DNA of 64,000 nucleotides from Agapetus fuscipes (taxonomy: Eukaryota; Arthropoda; Insecta; Trichoptera; Glossosomatidae): the NCBI GenBank assembly GCA_951799405.1, contig OX637346.1:12919215-12983214 (forward strand), read 5' to 3'. The translations under genes and the position numbers were made by a program. Each line of letters begins with the position of its first letter. Position 1 is the first letter of the stretch. Under the pieces are notes generated by a model. The model did no database searches and was not told the DNA's origin. It saw nothing but the letters and a program-made list of their open reading frames with translations. Positions 43,410 through 53,844 of the stretch are shown here, piece after piece.

Positions 43410-44545
43410 GATTTTGCAGTGCTATGTGTTTTGTAATAGTGTGCCGTCCTTTGAGGCCGCTTGTGACAACTTTCTCTGCAAGTAAGTCCGCGAACTCGTA
43501 GCTTGCAATGTCGCTTTGCATATATTACCAATGTTTTTCATAATCTATGAAATTTATGGTATTAAAGTTGAAAATAACGTAAATGATACAGATAATATTA
43601 AAATTAAATTTAATTGAGATCCAAAATTTTGTAGGTGCTGAAAAATAAGCAAAAATTGTAGAATTTCGTTGTTTTCTTTTTATTTTACGGAAATCAAAAT
43701 TGGGAACAATTTATGAGGGTTAAAATGAATTTCATATACCTAATCTTAGCATTATGAAATGAAGTTAATTTTCTATGAAATATGTAAATGGCATGGAAAA
43801 AATCATCTTGTGTCTTTCCATTTATTTCAGTTTAATTTTAAAACTAAAAGCTTCGTATGAACCTTCAAACTATACACATTAAAAATGAGAATATATAAAC
43901 ATATATTTTTTTTAATTAACGGTAATTGTTTTTGTTTTTTTTTTACTTTATAGTGTAGTGCATTTGAACACCTCTGTCGCAAACGATGCGGTTTTCCGCG
44001 CAACATTACACAGAGATCTGTAATAGAGTATTGTACCATCACTGGGGGTACATAGACCCGCGCGGGTGCGTGCATTCCGGTCTAATACAGCTATGTACCT
44101 ACATACCTGTTAATAGTTCGCTTTTAATTAAACTCAACACATGATCTCACTAACGAGAAACAACTACGGGTATATAATGTATAAAGATAGATGTTAAAAT
44201 GCAGATGAGAATAATATAGATTTTATAGAATGAAGATGCTCTGGCAAAGTCAGACAACCTGTGGGTTATCCAATAAGATGACTTAACCGAGCGATGTGAG
44301 ATTGCGATTCAATAAAAATATGTTTGAAGATGTGCCGGTTTTTCTAAAGAAATATTTTTTTTTACCTAACCATGTTTTATTGAACTAAAAGAAAGTATCA
44401 GAAACAAAATAATAAATATCATCCCAAATTACTACTTAAAATTGTATTTTTTTAATGTGTAGGTATGATGACAACACATGTGTTTGGATTTAATATTTGA
44501 ATTTGCAACTTTTTATTACTGATATAAATAGAAAATTTTATTTCA
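43410..44545. other. No gene recognised
   Basis: AT-rich with a short GC-rich patch at 43970-44080. No supported frame. Confidence 0.4.
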
Positions 44546-44561
44546 AACCATTCTGAGAAAG

Positions 44562-44614
44562 TAAAAATAAACAATGTGAATTTTCACAGTGTTAATACAC
44601 AAACAATACAAATT
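44562..44614 (-). mobile_element. PLE leader-only insertion, 53 bp, TSD ATTCTGAGAAAG
   Basis: The exact 12-bp repeat is at 44550-44561 and 44615-44626. The minus strand of the insert contains TTGTGTATTAACACTGTGAA, then AATTCAC, the same leader found at the ends of the PLE insertions at 8941, 40095, 48017 and 49752. Nothing else is present. Confidence 0.75.
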
Positions 44615-44933
44615 ATTCTGAGAAAGGTTTAATAAACTTGTATTGTAATGTAACCAAAACAGGCTTTATTTGTTTTTCTACTTATGTGTTTGGGTAATCA
44701 ATGTGCATTCTTTGGAAACTGAATACCTCCTTTTTGAAATTATTACTCGTTACAATCTTTAACGCTGGGTACTAAGAGTCACTTTAATGATTGGCACGTA
44801 AAGCAACAAAGTAAACAACTCACGACACAGATTTCATTACTTCGAGGAAGCTTTGTATGGACCTCGTGGCATCTGATGTCTTCTCGGATTGTCCGTTCTT
44901 TTGTGGTGTGATAATTGGATAGAGATTACAGTA

Positions 44934-45070
44934 CACCAAGCACACAGCTTTACGTTTAAACGCAATAAAAGCGTTTAACCACAAAATGCATTAAAACTGA
45001 AACAGTAACTCTATGGAGCGCTTTAATTTCCATACATTTTTTAGTTAGTTTCAACGTAATGTATACTTGG
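44934..45070. repeat. HP hairpin copy 17
   Basis: ACCAAGCACACAGCTTTACG left and GTTTCAACGTAATGTATACT, then TGG, right. Confidence 0.6.
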
Positions 45071-45079
45071 ATTGAAGGC

Positions 45080-46080
45080 TGTATTTGGTGAGTGGAGCGC
45101 TTTTCTGGCGCGTGCTTTGTACTTCCGGAACCGCCGCGAAGCCTCATTTTCAGTTACAACTCGCATTAACAGCAATTTGAGCGAGCTTTATAGAATCATA
45201 GCCCTTTCACGGTAGATCGTAATTTGTTTAGAAGGCTTTTGTTGCGGCTCTGTGGAAGCTACGTGACCGAGAGAGATTTTCTTGCTGTACAATGATAGAG
45301 ATATTTATTGGTTTACTTGAAGCAACTGTTTTTCAACTTCTTGGAAAATAAAAATTTAATTGAAAACTTTCAAAGAAATTAATGTGTTATAGTGAGAGAT
45401 TTTGCAATGTTTATTGTATTTCGGGTTTCGTGTATGACTACGCGTCTTTGTCGAGCTTACCCGAGTAATATTAATGTGAATTTAGAGACATAAGTTAATC
45501 ACTAATTCTAGAAAAAATGGTGGAAAAGAAAAACATAATATCACAATTACAAATTTAAAAATAATATCGTGCATTATATGGAAAAAATGTAAGATGATGT
45601 CATCTCAATCAAAATCTTTCTCCCATTCAAATCGCAATACTTTTTTTTCCTTTCGCAATATCAAGTAGCCAAAACTAGATGAATATTCTACTTCACTTCA
45701 CGCTGCTCGCACGTAAGCACCTTCTAAAGTAGCCGGTGATTATTCTGATCATCACACTCGCCAGTTAGCCGTGAAGGACTTGTATTAGATTTTAACAGGC
45801 CGATAACGAATTGGCTACCCGGCATTCTGTTTAATGTGTTCTTTGTTAATGTCGACTGTCTGCAGCCGTAAAAGCCCAAGTACTCTCGAGAAAGTAATTA
45901 AATGTAAATCATCCATCACGAGCGGCGCATGCCACCGGGAGTTCTTTATTAACGACTTACCCGCGGTTCATTGACTCGCCGCCTCAAAACTGTATCATTA
46001 AAAACTTGTCGGAGGCATTACTTATACTTGCCTAACTGCCTACACTCTTTCCTATCCAGCGGCAATCATGCCATCAGCCG
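45080..46080. other. No gene recognised; GC-richer patches
   Basis: 45080-45150 and 45700-46030 are GC-richer than most of the window and match none of my repeat families. No frame is supported. They could be regulatory, which is only a guess. Confidence 0.35.
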
Positions 46081-46084
46081 TGCT

Positions 46085-46600
46085 GCAATATTTGGGAACT
46101 AAACGCGGACCAACAGTGGAACAACATCTAGGAACGAAACGAAGACTAACCGTGGTACAATATCTAGGAACTAAATAAAGACTGACGGTGGGACAACATC
46201 TAGTAACTAAACAAAAACTAACCGGGGTACAACATCTAGTAACTAAACAAAGACTTACCGTGTTACAACATCTAGTAACTAAACAAAAACTTACCGGGGT
46301 ACAACATCTAGTAACTAAACAAAGACTTACCGTGTTACAACATCTAGTAACTAAACAAAAACTAACCGGGGTACAACATCTAGTAACTAAACAAAGACTA
46401 ACCGTGGTACAACATCTAGTAACCAAACAAAGACTTACCGTGGTACAACATCTAGTGACTAAACAAAGACTAACCGTGGTACAACATCTAGTAACTAAAC
46501 AAAGACTTACCGTGGTACAACATCTAGTGACTAAACAAAGACTAACCGTGGTACAACATCTAGGAACTAAAAAGAGATTCAACATGGTGCATAATCGAGG
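46085..46600. repeat. 36-bp minisatellite, about 15 units, open on both strands
   Basis: The unit is CAACATCTAGTAACTAAACA, then AAGACTTACCGTGGTA. Because 36 is a multiple of three, a 171-aa frame (plus; LTVVQHLVTKQR units) and a 177-aa frame (minus; CTTVSLCLVTR units) both stay open. Units 4-8 alternate between GGGGTA and GTGTTA endings, giving a 72-bp higher-order unit. The edge units are diverged. I do not treat either frame as a gene. Confidence 0.85.
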
Positions 46601-46933
46601 AACTAATCGATTGCCTGAAATATTTTGTCTATCTCAACGAATAACTGAAGATAGTAGTACTTGGTCGCATGTCTGCGCTCACTTAACACATTACAAATAT
46701 TAAACATATAATCGGGGAAACCGTAATGTACAAGTAAATCACAAAATGAAGCCTACGTCATTGAATCGAGTTCATGAAGCCACGTAAAAAAAGATTTACG
46801 AAATGCTCATGACTGTTCTACGTGGGAAGTTTTTCTAAAATGTTTGTTATAAATGATTGGAGTAGTTGAAAGTATTTATGTATGTAAATTTTAGATCATA
46901 ATATTCCTTGACTTATAAGTTGGTATGAGGCTA

Positions 46934-47178
46934 TCTAACCTAATCTAATCTAAGTTGCAAAGATATGCTGTTCACATTATATGCATGCTCACAAGAAGAT
47001 ACGTAATTACTTCGCGCTTGCACATGCCGCATGTGAACCTGCAAAATAAAAACCCAAATCTCAAATAAGCATACACCTTGCAACTCTTGCCGAACTTCCC
47101 TGAAATAGTAGTGACATTGGCAAATTAAACCATTTTCTACAGCATGAATGGTCAGCCGCATACCAACCTACAAGTCAA
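46934..47178 (-). repeat. Family C, full length
   Basis: TCTAACCTAATCTAATCTAA tail, GTTGCAAAGATATGCTG, CACATGCCGCATGTGAACCT and ACCTACAAGTCAAGGAACA. It follows a piece of a plus-strand copy (46905-46933). Confidence 0.8.
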
Positions 47179-47326
47179 GGAACACACACGACAAATTATA
47201 TTTACCGTTAAAAAATCTTTGTCAATGTTTCAGTGAAGGTTGGCAAGAGTTCCAGGGCTTTTGTTCATTTGAGGTTTGGATTTTAATGTGTAAGTACGAA
47301 TGCAGCATTTGTTAGTGCGATTGATT

Positions 47327-47455
47327 GTAATCCTACCTGAAGATGACCATATAGGTCGAAAACGTTTGTAAATTATAATTCAAACAAATCAATATCGTGT
47401 GTGAAAATAAAACAATGTTTTAATCAGAAATTGTTTTTTTTTAAATTACATAAAA
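47327..47455 (+). mobile_element. PLE 3' fragment, separate subfamily
   Basis: Runs from the hammerhead motif to GTGTGTGAAAATAAAACAATG, ending in a T-rich stretch, inside the Family C copy. No leader is seen. Confidence 0.6.
47334..47370 (+). ncRNA. Hammerhead ribozyme motif, intact core
   Basis: TAC-CTGAAGA-TGACCATATAGGTC-GAAA-ACGTTT-GTA. CTGAAGA fits CUGANGA, GACC pairs with GGTC as stem II, GAAA is exact, stem III is minimal, and stem I is three bases (TAC with GTA). This is the best core in the window. Confidence 0.65.
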
Positions 47456-47484
47456 TCAACTTTGCAACTTAGATTATAGATGAC

Positions 47485-48004
47485 GTTGTAAGCAAGGAAT
47501 TTAAATATTTTATTTAATTATACATAATATGATGCAATCTCAGTTATCTAAATACGATAATTCCAATGTAATGATCACACAGGGTACTAATTTGTGATCT
47601 ACACTCTTGCAACAATATTTATTGTGGTAATTGAAAGGGTTTTATGACTGATTTCCTGCTGTCAGATGTGTATACGTGAGCATACATGTGCAAGAGGTAT
47701 TTCCACCGTGGACCACAAAGTATTTATTTGCAAGTGAGAGGAGACCGCTCGCTGTTTTTACAATCTATCTCGCGGAATTTATTGTGCGCTTATTATTGGA
47801 TTAAAACCAATCAAGACCGTTACTATTCAAATGACTTGCGAGATGAAAGGATGTCGCTTTTGAGAGCAAGAAGTTTCCTATACAAATATAGCCTGAATGA
47901 TGGAAACGTTCTTCAAAGTAAGATGAGGAAACAGATTTTAAATAAGAAAAGTGGGTTAAAGTAAATATTGTTCTAACCTACAAGTCTGTGTGAGGTTTTC
48001 AAAG
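47485..48004. other. No gene recognised
   Basis: The 92-aa frame at 47686-47964 is rich in R, K, Y and L and has no motif I know. Confidence 0.35.
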
Positions 48005-48016
48005 AATAATATTGTA

Positions 48017-48333
48017 TTTTAGATTTTGTAGGGTTTGTGTATTAAAACAGTGAAAATTCATTTTATTAATTTTTTTTTTTTTTTCTAAATCGTAGTTTTA
48101 TATTCACAATAATATTTTCTACCTCAAGCACTTTCGACCTTCAATACTCAGGTCATTATCAAGAGTTTATTTTAATTTATATAATTTTAAACTATGGTTT
48201 TTTCTTAGTAATTTTAATTTGACATACATCACTCATGATAAGGACCTGAGTATTGAAGGTCGAAAGTGCTTGAAGGTAGAAAATATTATTGTGAAAATAA
48301 AACTACGTTTTAGATTTTTTTTTAAATATTTTA
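48017..48333. mobile_element. PLE insertion, inverted arms, TSD AATAATATTGTA
   Basis: The 12-bp TSD is exact at 48005-48016 and 48334-48345. The leader ends ACAGTGAAAATTCATTTT. The arms contain TATTCACAATAATATTTTCT and its inverse, with hammerhead-like motifs facing each other across about 75 bp. Confidence 0.8.
48122..48165 (-). ncRNA. Hammerhead-like motif, TTGATAA core
   Basis: Minus strand: CTC-TTGATAA-TGACC-TGAGTATTGAA-GGTC-GAAA-GTGCTT-GAG. Stem II (GACC with GGTC) differs from that at 40246, while the TTGATAA core is the same. The plus-strand partner near 48232-48287 has ATGATAA. Confidence 0.5.
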
Positions 48334-48408
48334 AATAATATTGTAATGTTGACAAACATTTATGATTTAGTTCAGAATATTTCACTTTTAAAAAAAACGT
48401 AAACAAGA

Positions 48409-48735
48409 TCGGCGGATAGCTCAGTTGGTAGAGTGCTTGCATTCCATGTCAAGAGCTTGGGTTCGAATCCCACCGAGCGTGCCAGAAATATTTTGAAAAC
48501 GTTTCGGTGTTTATTTCATACCCCAAATAAAATACCAAGAAGGTTTACTCAGCCTTCACAAGAAATAAGAACCAATCTCCTCGGCAGCTGGGAACCCCCA
48601 CTTCAACTGAAGTGGTTGATGTTGGGCCGGCCCCCTTATCCGTAAAAGGACATAATTCCCAAATTGCAACAAGCCACCCCTTCAAAGATAACATGGCAAG
48701 CAGTTACACCATATGTGTAGCTTGGTTGCGTTAAA
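48409..48735 (+). mobile_element. SINE-B, full length
   Basis: ATCGGCGGATAGCTCAGTTG, GGGTTCGAATCCCACCGAGC, CCACTTCAACTGAAGTGGTT and ATATGTGTAGCTTGGTTGCG. Confidence 0.85.
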
Positions 48736-48830
48736 GTTTAAATCCTCGCAATTAAACTGCGTTCATCGTAAAATAAGTATTAAATATTTGTAAGGATAAA
48801 TGCGCAAAGGATAAATCATCCACATCTATA

Positions 48831-49066
48831 CCCTTAGTACGAGTTGCAAAACTTGAGTAATGTAAAGTTTACGGCAATTATTAAAGAGTGAATTCCCCCA
48901 AAATCTGCCGTTTTTGTTTGTTTGAACTTGATTTTCTTCCTCACTGTAACTCTTTTGCTAAGACCATAAAGTGTAAGAAACAAAAACGGCAGATTTTGGG
49001 AGAAATCACTCTTTAATATTTTCCGCAAACTTTACTTTTCTCAAGTTTTGCAACTCGTACTAAGGG
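48831..49066. mobile_element. MITE with long TIRs, TA target duplication
   Basis: CCCTTAGTACGAGTTGCAAA and TTTGCAACTCGTACTAAGGG are exact over 20 bp, with imperfect arms of about 100 bp (AAAGAGTGAATTC, AAAATCTGCCGTTTTTGTTT). TA occurs on both sides (48829-48830, 49067-49068), pointing to a Tc1/mariner-type origin. Confidence 0.75.
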
Positions 49067-49074
49067 TACTGTGC

Positions 49075-49440
49075 TATATCACTATTCTAAAAATTGTTCA
49101 CCGAGCTGATTGAAATCGACGGCCGCACTTCAATGGGAGATAATTGAGTGCTCGCAGTGAGAATGCAAATCGACCGCAATCGTCACTTATCTGTTTTTGC
49201 AGCGCTCGCCTCATTGCAAGGCAAGGCTGATTGCGATCAAAGATCAGCGAGCACTGGGCAAACCTTAATATCCGCAGCAGCCGCCACTAGCCCTGAACTT
49301 GTCCCCTTGCAGTGCAAGCAATTTATTCCAAGTGCAACGACACACTCGAGAGCTGTCTAATAAACGAATACGCACACATTTTTAAAGACACTTTAGCTGG
49401 TTTTGGAAAACTTTTTCCGGAATCTGTTGGCGTGGTTTAT
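49075..49440. other. GC-richer segment, no gene recognised
   Basis: Holds an Ala/Ser-rich 70-aa frame (49148-49360) without a known motif. No repeat. Confidence 0.3.
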
Positions 49441-49608
49441 GAGGGAAGTCTCATCGCCAAGGTAATTCTTACCTACCGAATATCGGTAATATTTATATGA
49501 AGACCTGTCAATCCAAGATGGCCGCAAGTGAACAGCTGATTAGTCTTCATACAAATATTACCGATATTCGGTAGGTAAAAATTACCGTGAGAATGAGACT
49601 TCCAGTCC
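49441..49608. mobile_element. MITE-1 copy 3
   Basis: GGAAGTCTCATCGCCAAGGT and GAGAATGAGACTTCCAGTCC close the copy, with TACCTACCGAATATCGGTAA inverted inside. The left tip has diverged. Confidence 0.8.
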
Positions 49609-49751
49609 TGAAGCTTTCGGACGTTTCGCTCAAGTCTACGATGGGCTTCTTTATCTGGAAGTCAGGAAGCTCCAGCTCCCATAGACTACGGAAACAGATC
49701 CCGGAAAACATATCTGCAGCGTTATTAGCAAGCCAAAAACACTTAATTAAT

Positions 49752-49997
49752 GAATATTTTTTAGTGTTGATCTGTTAACACAGTGAAAGTCCATTTTTAT
49801 AAATATTTAAAAATATAAATGGTAAAACATTGTTTTAATTCACTTTATTCTTTTTTTTTTGTTAAATTATTTTATAAAAATATATTTGTAACCATTCTGC
49901 TCTTGAAGATGCCTCATAAGGCGAAAATATTCGAGCAAAAAAATAGAATAAAGTGAATTAAAACAATTTTTTACCATTTATATTTTTAAATATTTAT
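49752..49997. mobile_element. PLE insertion, TSD ACTTAATTAAT
   Basis: The 11-bp TSD is exact at 49741-49751 and 49998-50008. The leader is TTAACACAGTGAAAGTCCAT. The inverted termini, TTTAAAAATATAAATGGTAA and TTACCATTTATATTTTTAAA, flank a hammerhead-like motif in the middle. It is an almost leader-plus-3'-end-only copy of the subfamily at 8941. Confidence 0.85.
49898..49937 (+). ncRNA. Hammerhead-like motif, one core change
   Basis: TGCTC-TTGAAGA-TGCC-TCATAA-GGC-GAAA-ATATTC-GAGCA. Same as 9483-9522, but here C3 is U while U4 is intact. The two copies together point to a CTGAAGA ancestor. Confidence 0.6.
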
Positions 49998-50085
49998 ACT
50001 TAATTAATTTGTTTTTTAAAGCTCCTGAAAATGCAAACAGTTTGTTTGCTATACCGGTTGTTGAGTTATTTTGGTTTTTATATAT

Positions 50086-50559
50086 TGTTATGTAAATATA
50101 AATATTGAAATAAGTATGGGTAGTTATAGTTATAAGAATCCTCAAAAGTATTGGTAGGTAAGATCGATAATTATGTATAAGTGTAGAATTCTCTAGGCTA
50201 AGTAGGTATTTGTTATAATTATAGGAATACTGTGTTACATTTGTAGGTAGGATTTTGGTTGTATCTCTAGGTAGTACGTGAAGCGTCGAGAAGTAATAAT
50301 TACTCTGGAACCGTCTGGCGACTTTAGTTCTGGATCATACTGCTCTGAAGAGTATAAAGGTGCGAATGGCCTGCAGAGCGGGCCAGTATCATAGAGACTT
50401 ACAAACACATCGAAGTCATCTGATCAGTGAACCAAAACCAAGTGGAATAATCGAGAAAGTAGTGTGAAAATAAATTTTGTAACTGTGTAAAATAAATAAC
50501 TATTGAAGAAGACCTGTGTATTTTTAATTTGAAGACAATTGAACCCTAATTTCGTAACA
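50086..50559 (+). mobile_element. Solo LTR, 474 bp, TSD ATAT
   Basis: Ends are TGTTATG and CGTAACA. ATAT is found on both sides (50082-50085, 50560-50563). AGTATAAAGG near 50350 could be the TATA box and AATAAATAAC near 50492 the polyadenylation signal. There is no internal region, so it is a recombination product. The short TSD could occur by chance, but the TG...CA ends agree with it. Confidence 0.7.
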
Positions 50560-50619
50560 ATATTTTTAAACATTTATGTCCAGCCAATTTATTATAAAGC
50601 ATACCAACATACTTCCTTG

Positions 50620-50710
50620 TTTTTAGCTTGGTGTAAGGCTGACCACCCGAACTGTATTTTTTTTTCACTTTACCTATAGCCCCCCAGTTTTAGGTTTGCA
50701 AGATTACTGT
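50620..50710 (+). repeat. Family C 5' fragment
   Basis: TAGCTTGGTGTAAGGCTGAC, then CACCCGAACTGTA. Confidence 0.5.
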
Positions 50711-50711
50711 T

Positions 50712-51110
50712 CAACCGCATTTTTTCTGTCTTTTCATACCTATTTTATGTCATCCAGAGTCTGACATCATTTTCATACAAGCTCTTCTTTTATTATGATT
50801 TTCTCATAACTATATTAGCAGCCAGCTTTATCATATCGTAGCACTTTACATTTACAGGCATTAGCACACACAAGTACTAGTTTAACAGAACACCTTAATT
50901 TGTATTATAATTTACATCCTGCTCTGCGGTAAGTTGAGCCATTATTTGCCGTCACTTGCCCCATTACAGCTTCACCTATTTAGCGTTATTTATTATATTG
51001 TGTCTCATGGTTGATAACACCGCGAGGAAATGTAAACGATTTCTCGCCTTCCGAACGTTCATACTTAATATTTCAACTTTGAATTATCTGTATTAAATAT
51101 TAAGATGATT
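50712..51110. other. No gene or repeat recognised
   Basis: Nothing supported. Confidence 0.35.
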
Positions 51111-51113
51111 TAC

Positions 51114-51435
51114 ACCGATCGATAGCTGAGTTGGTAGAGTGCTTGCATTCCATGCCGTGAGCTCGGGCTCGAATCCCACCGAAGGTGTCAGAAATGATTA
51201 CCCGTTTCGGTGTTTATTTCAAACGACAAAATAAAATACCGGCAAGGTTTACTCAGCCTTTACAAGAAATGAGTATCAGCCCCCTCGAGAGCTGAAAACC
51301 CCCCACTTTAACTGAAGCGGTTGGCGTAAGACCAGCTCTCTTACCTGTACAAATGATTAGGTTACATTGGCCACATGAGAAACCCATCTGGGATAACGCG
51401 GCAAGAAGTTACACTATGTGTAGCTTAGTTGCGTT
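51114..51435 (+). mobile_element. SINE-B, full length
   Basis: ACCGATCGATAGCTGAGTTG, CGGGCTCGAATCCCACCGAA and ACTATGTGTAGCTTAGTTGC. Confidence 0.85.
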
Positions 51436-51437
51436 TA

Positions 51438-51660
51438 CTTGGCGAGCGCTTTTGCTGTGTGAATTACACCTCAAGAGCCCTGTGTAAGCTTGATCATCGC
51501 GCCAGAAAGATCATAAGACGCCAGTTCTCAAACTATACTTAGTGACTGTGTGGCTGGATGAAACGGTCTTTGGTTAAAGCAATTGAATTTTCCAATACAG
51601 CAAAAAGCAATTGAAAAGTTAATAATATTTTTAGTGCTCCACCAGAAATCGAACTTATGT
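51438..51660 (-). mobile_element. SINE-A, head decayed
   Basis: GGCGAGCGCTTTTGCTGTGT and CACCTCAAGAGCCCTGTGTA, ending near GTGCTCCACCAGAAATCGAA. It abuts the SINE-B tail at 51435. Confidence 0.7.
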
Positions 51661-51669
51661 AATCGAGGT

Positions 51670-52200
51670 GAGATTCTCGTAATATTTTTTATTAGGGCTA
51701 CAGAGAATAAAAAGGCTACAAAACGGCCAAAGATTTACCTAAAACTAAGAGTCGTCCATATTTTCTTATTTCACATTATTTTGTACGTTATGTATTGACT
51801 GCAACATCGCTTCTCGTTTCTTGCACACGACTATATTTTTTATGTATCGCGTCGGAAGGTTCCGATCTTAATTGCTCTCCAGTCACACCTAGCCTCCGAA
51901 TACTAACAGGCTTATTCGCAACACATTCGATCCATAGCTGGTCCATGGATCATCGTTTTCTTGGATGAAAAGTCGACGTTGAGCCATGGATTTGCTGTGT
52001 GTGAATAACACCGTAAGAGCACAGCGTTTATGTACGAAATAAATCATTCCCCGCAATTAAAACTGTTTATTGCTTATAAACATTTCGTAGACACGCCCTG
52101 CGGTGACTTTGAAATGAAATTAGAGTGCAAATCTAACGTCACTGTTTATTCAAACAAGCTTAATTGTGACACGACTAAAAGTAAACGGTCTTGCTCATCA
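51670..52200. other. No gene recognised; small SINE-A 3' scrap
   Basis: TGCTGTGTGTGAATAACACC (51992) resembles the SINE-A 3' end. Otherwise nothing. Confidence 0.35.
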
Positions 52201-52204
52201 ACGC

Positions 52205-52478
52205 GACTAAGCTAGATATGTAGTCTAGCTCTTTGCCGCGCTTTCCCAAAAAGGTTTCGCATTTGGCGAGTGGAATTTGTTTATTTTTACAGGTAAAGGG
52301 GCCGGTCTAACGCTAACCACTTCAGTTGAAGTGAAGATTTCCCAGCTTCCGAGGAGAGTGCATTTGGGCTTGAAATAAACATTGAAACGGGAAATTATTT
52401 CTGACATCCTCGGTGGGATTCGAAACCGAACTCTCGGCATGAAATGCAAGCACTCTACCAACTGAGCTATCGACCGGA
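52205..52478 (-). mobile_element. SINE-B, internally shortened
   Basis: Minus strand: CGGTCGATAGCTCAGTTGGT, a B-box region with a one-base change (GGTTTCGAATCCCACCGAGG), CACTTCAACTGAAGTGGTTA. The part around CGGCAAGGTTTACTC is missing. Confidence 0.8.
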
Positions 52479-52489
52479 TTATTTGAATT

Positions 52490-52980
52490 GTAATTCTCTC
52501 TTAGAACTATATTAATTAGTAGATACAGGTCTTAATAACTTTTGGTTCTTTCATTACGCAAAGTACATCCTCAGTCGTTGTGCAGAGAGGGTGTCTTCTG
52601 GAGACGTTGGCTACGTCACTTACGAAACGTCGCGAATGATGTAATTTCTCCCATAAGGATTCGGCATATATACGCAAAATTTAATTACGTAACTGCATAG
52701 TTATTATAATTGTAAATATTACAGTCTTTAGTATATCTACTTGTATTGAAAGCTCTGATTTTTTTTAATGCATCAGAATATTATCATAAAAGTCTGTACT
52801 CATGTGTAACTGATCCATTTCATGGCAGTAATAATATATACACTCTACCAGAGTATTTCTTGCGTGTCGGACATACAAGATGCACGAATTCTCTTTCGGT
52901 ATTCCATAAAAAAAAACCATGTCGTCCACATACATACATACATGGATCGATTAGGATCAGTCAATTGATTGAATGCCAGG
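52490..52980. other. No gene or repeat recognised
   Basis: Nothing supported. Two opposed frames near 52746-53060 partly cover HP copy 18. Confidence 0.35.
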
Positions 52981-52985
52981 TCTGA

Positions 52986-53140
52986 ACCCCGAGATAACAA
53001 CATCACGTTTAAACTCAATCGCAGCGTTACAACAAAAAAATACAGCAACTTTTCACTCACTAGTTGTGCTGTGTTAGTTTGAGTATATTTTTTTGTTTAC
53101 GTTTTTGTTGAGTTTGAACGTGGTGTTTTGTGGTTGGGGT
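52986..53140. repeat. HP hairpin copy 18
   Basis: ACCCCGAGATAACAACATCA left and GTGTTTTGTGGTTGGGGTTT right. The arms include GTTTAAACTCAATCGCAGCG. Confidence 0.7.
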
Positions 53141-53144
53141 TTTA

Positions 53145-53840
53145 TAGAAGCTTGCCGCCACCATTCACAGCAGGTTTTTACTTTAGCACACGAGGAATGC
53201 AGAGCCTTATCTCTGTACTATCCTCGGCTTTCAAGTTTTGCTCCCGTTCTGTGGTAATCTAACGAGTTTTATGAGGTACTTCTACTACCGTAGTACACGC
53301 TCTCTCACAAAAAAAATACTGAATATGGGATCTACATTCAATTTACGAGTTTGACTTCATGTTTTAATTTTTTTGTAACATTTTTTTTTAAATATACGTA
53401 CCTACCTTTGAGATGCTCTAATAATCGTGTTGAAGGGACAAAAGTGTACGAAAAATTCAATGTCTTTTTTTAAAATCTGAATTTAACATTTAAAAAAATT
53501 GAAGAATAGTGAAAAGGAATGTTTATCAACCTATTGTGTGCTGTCAAGAAGCAGTTGTTAATACCTGAAGTATTTATTAATTTTACTAAAAATTTTAAAA
53601 TTAATTGATTACCCAATGACAACTTTTGACTCAGAGTGTCAAAGCTTTAATAAAGAGAATCTACCGTGAATCAAACTAGCGCTGTTTGATTTCAAACACG
53701 TTATTAAAAGTATCACCGCCTTGTCAGCTAGGCCTTTAACATCTGTCATTTTTCCTAGCGTTACATGGTATATTTTTCTCATGTAAATCTTGATTCAGGT
53801 CTTATTTTATTTGCATCTACTTAAATCAGTTAACACTCAT
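53145..53840. other. No gene or repeat recognised
   Basis: AT-rich. Nothing supported. Confidence 0.4.
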
Positions 53841-53844
53841 CAAC

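Larger units (their letters stand above)
47218..47480 (+). repeat. Family C copy, interrupted
   Basis: GTTTCAGTGAAGGTTGGCAA to TGCAGCATTTGTTAGTGCGA, then a PLE fragment, then CTTTGCAACTTAGATTATAG. Confidence 0.7.

Noticed and set aside
44562..44626. Simple tandem duplication of a 65-bp unit
   Set aside because: Only the 12-bp ATTCTGAGAAAG is repeated; the sequence between it matches the PLE leader found elsewhere.
46085..46600. CRISPR-like array
   Set aside because: Units are contiguous with no unique spacers, and the DNA is plainly eukaryotic.
46052..46703. Repeat-protein genes on either strand (171 and 177 aa)
   Set aside because: Both frames are a by-product of a 36-bp unit without stop codons; no start context, signal or domain.
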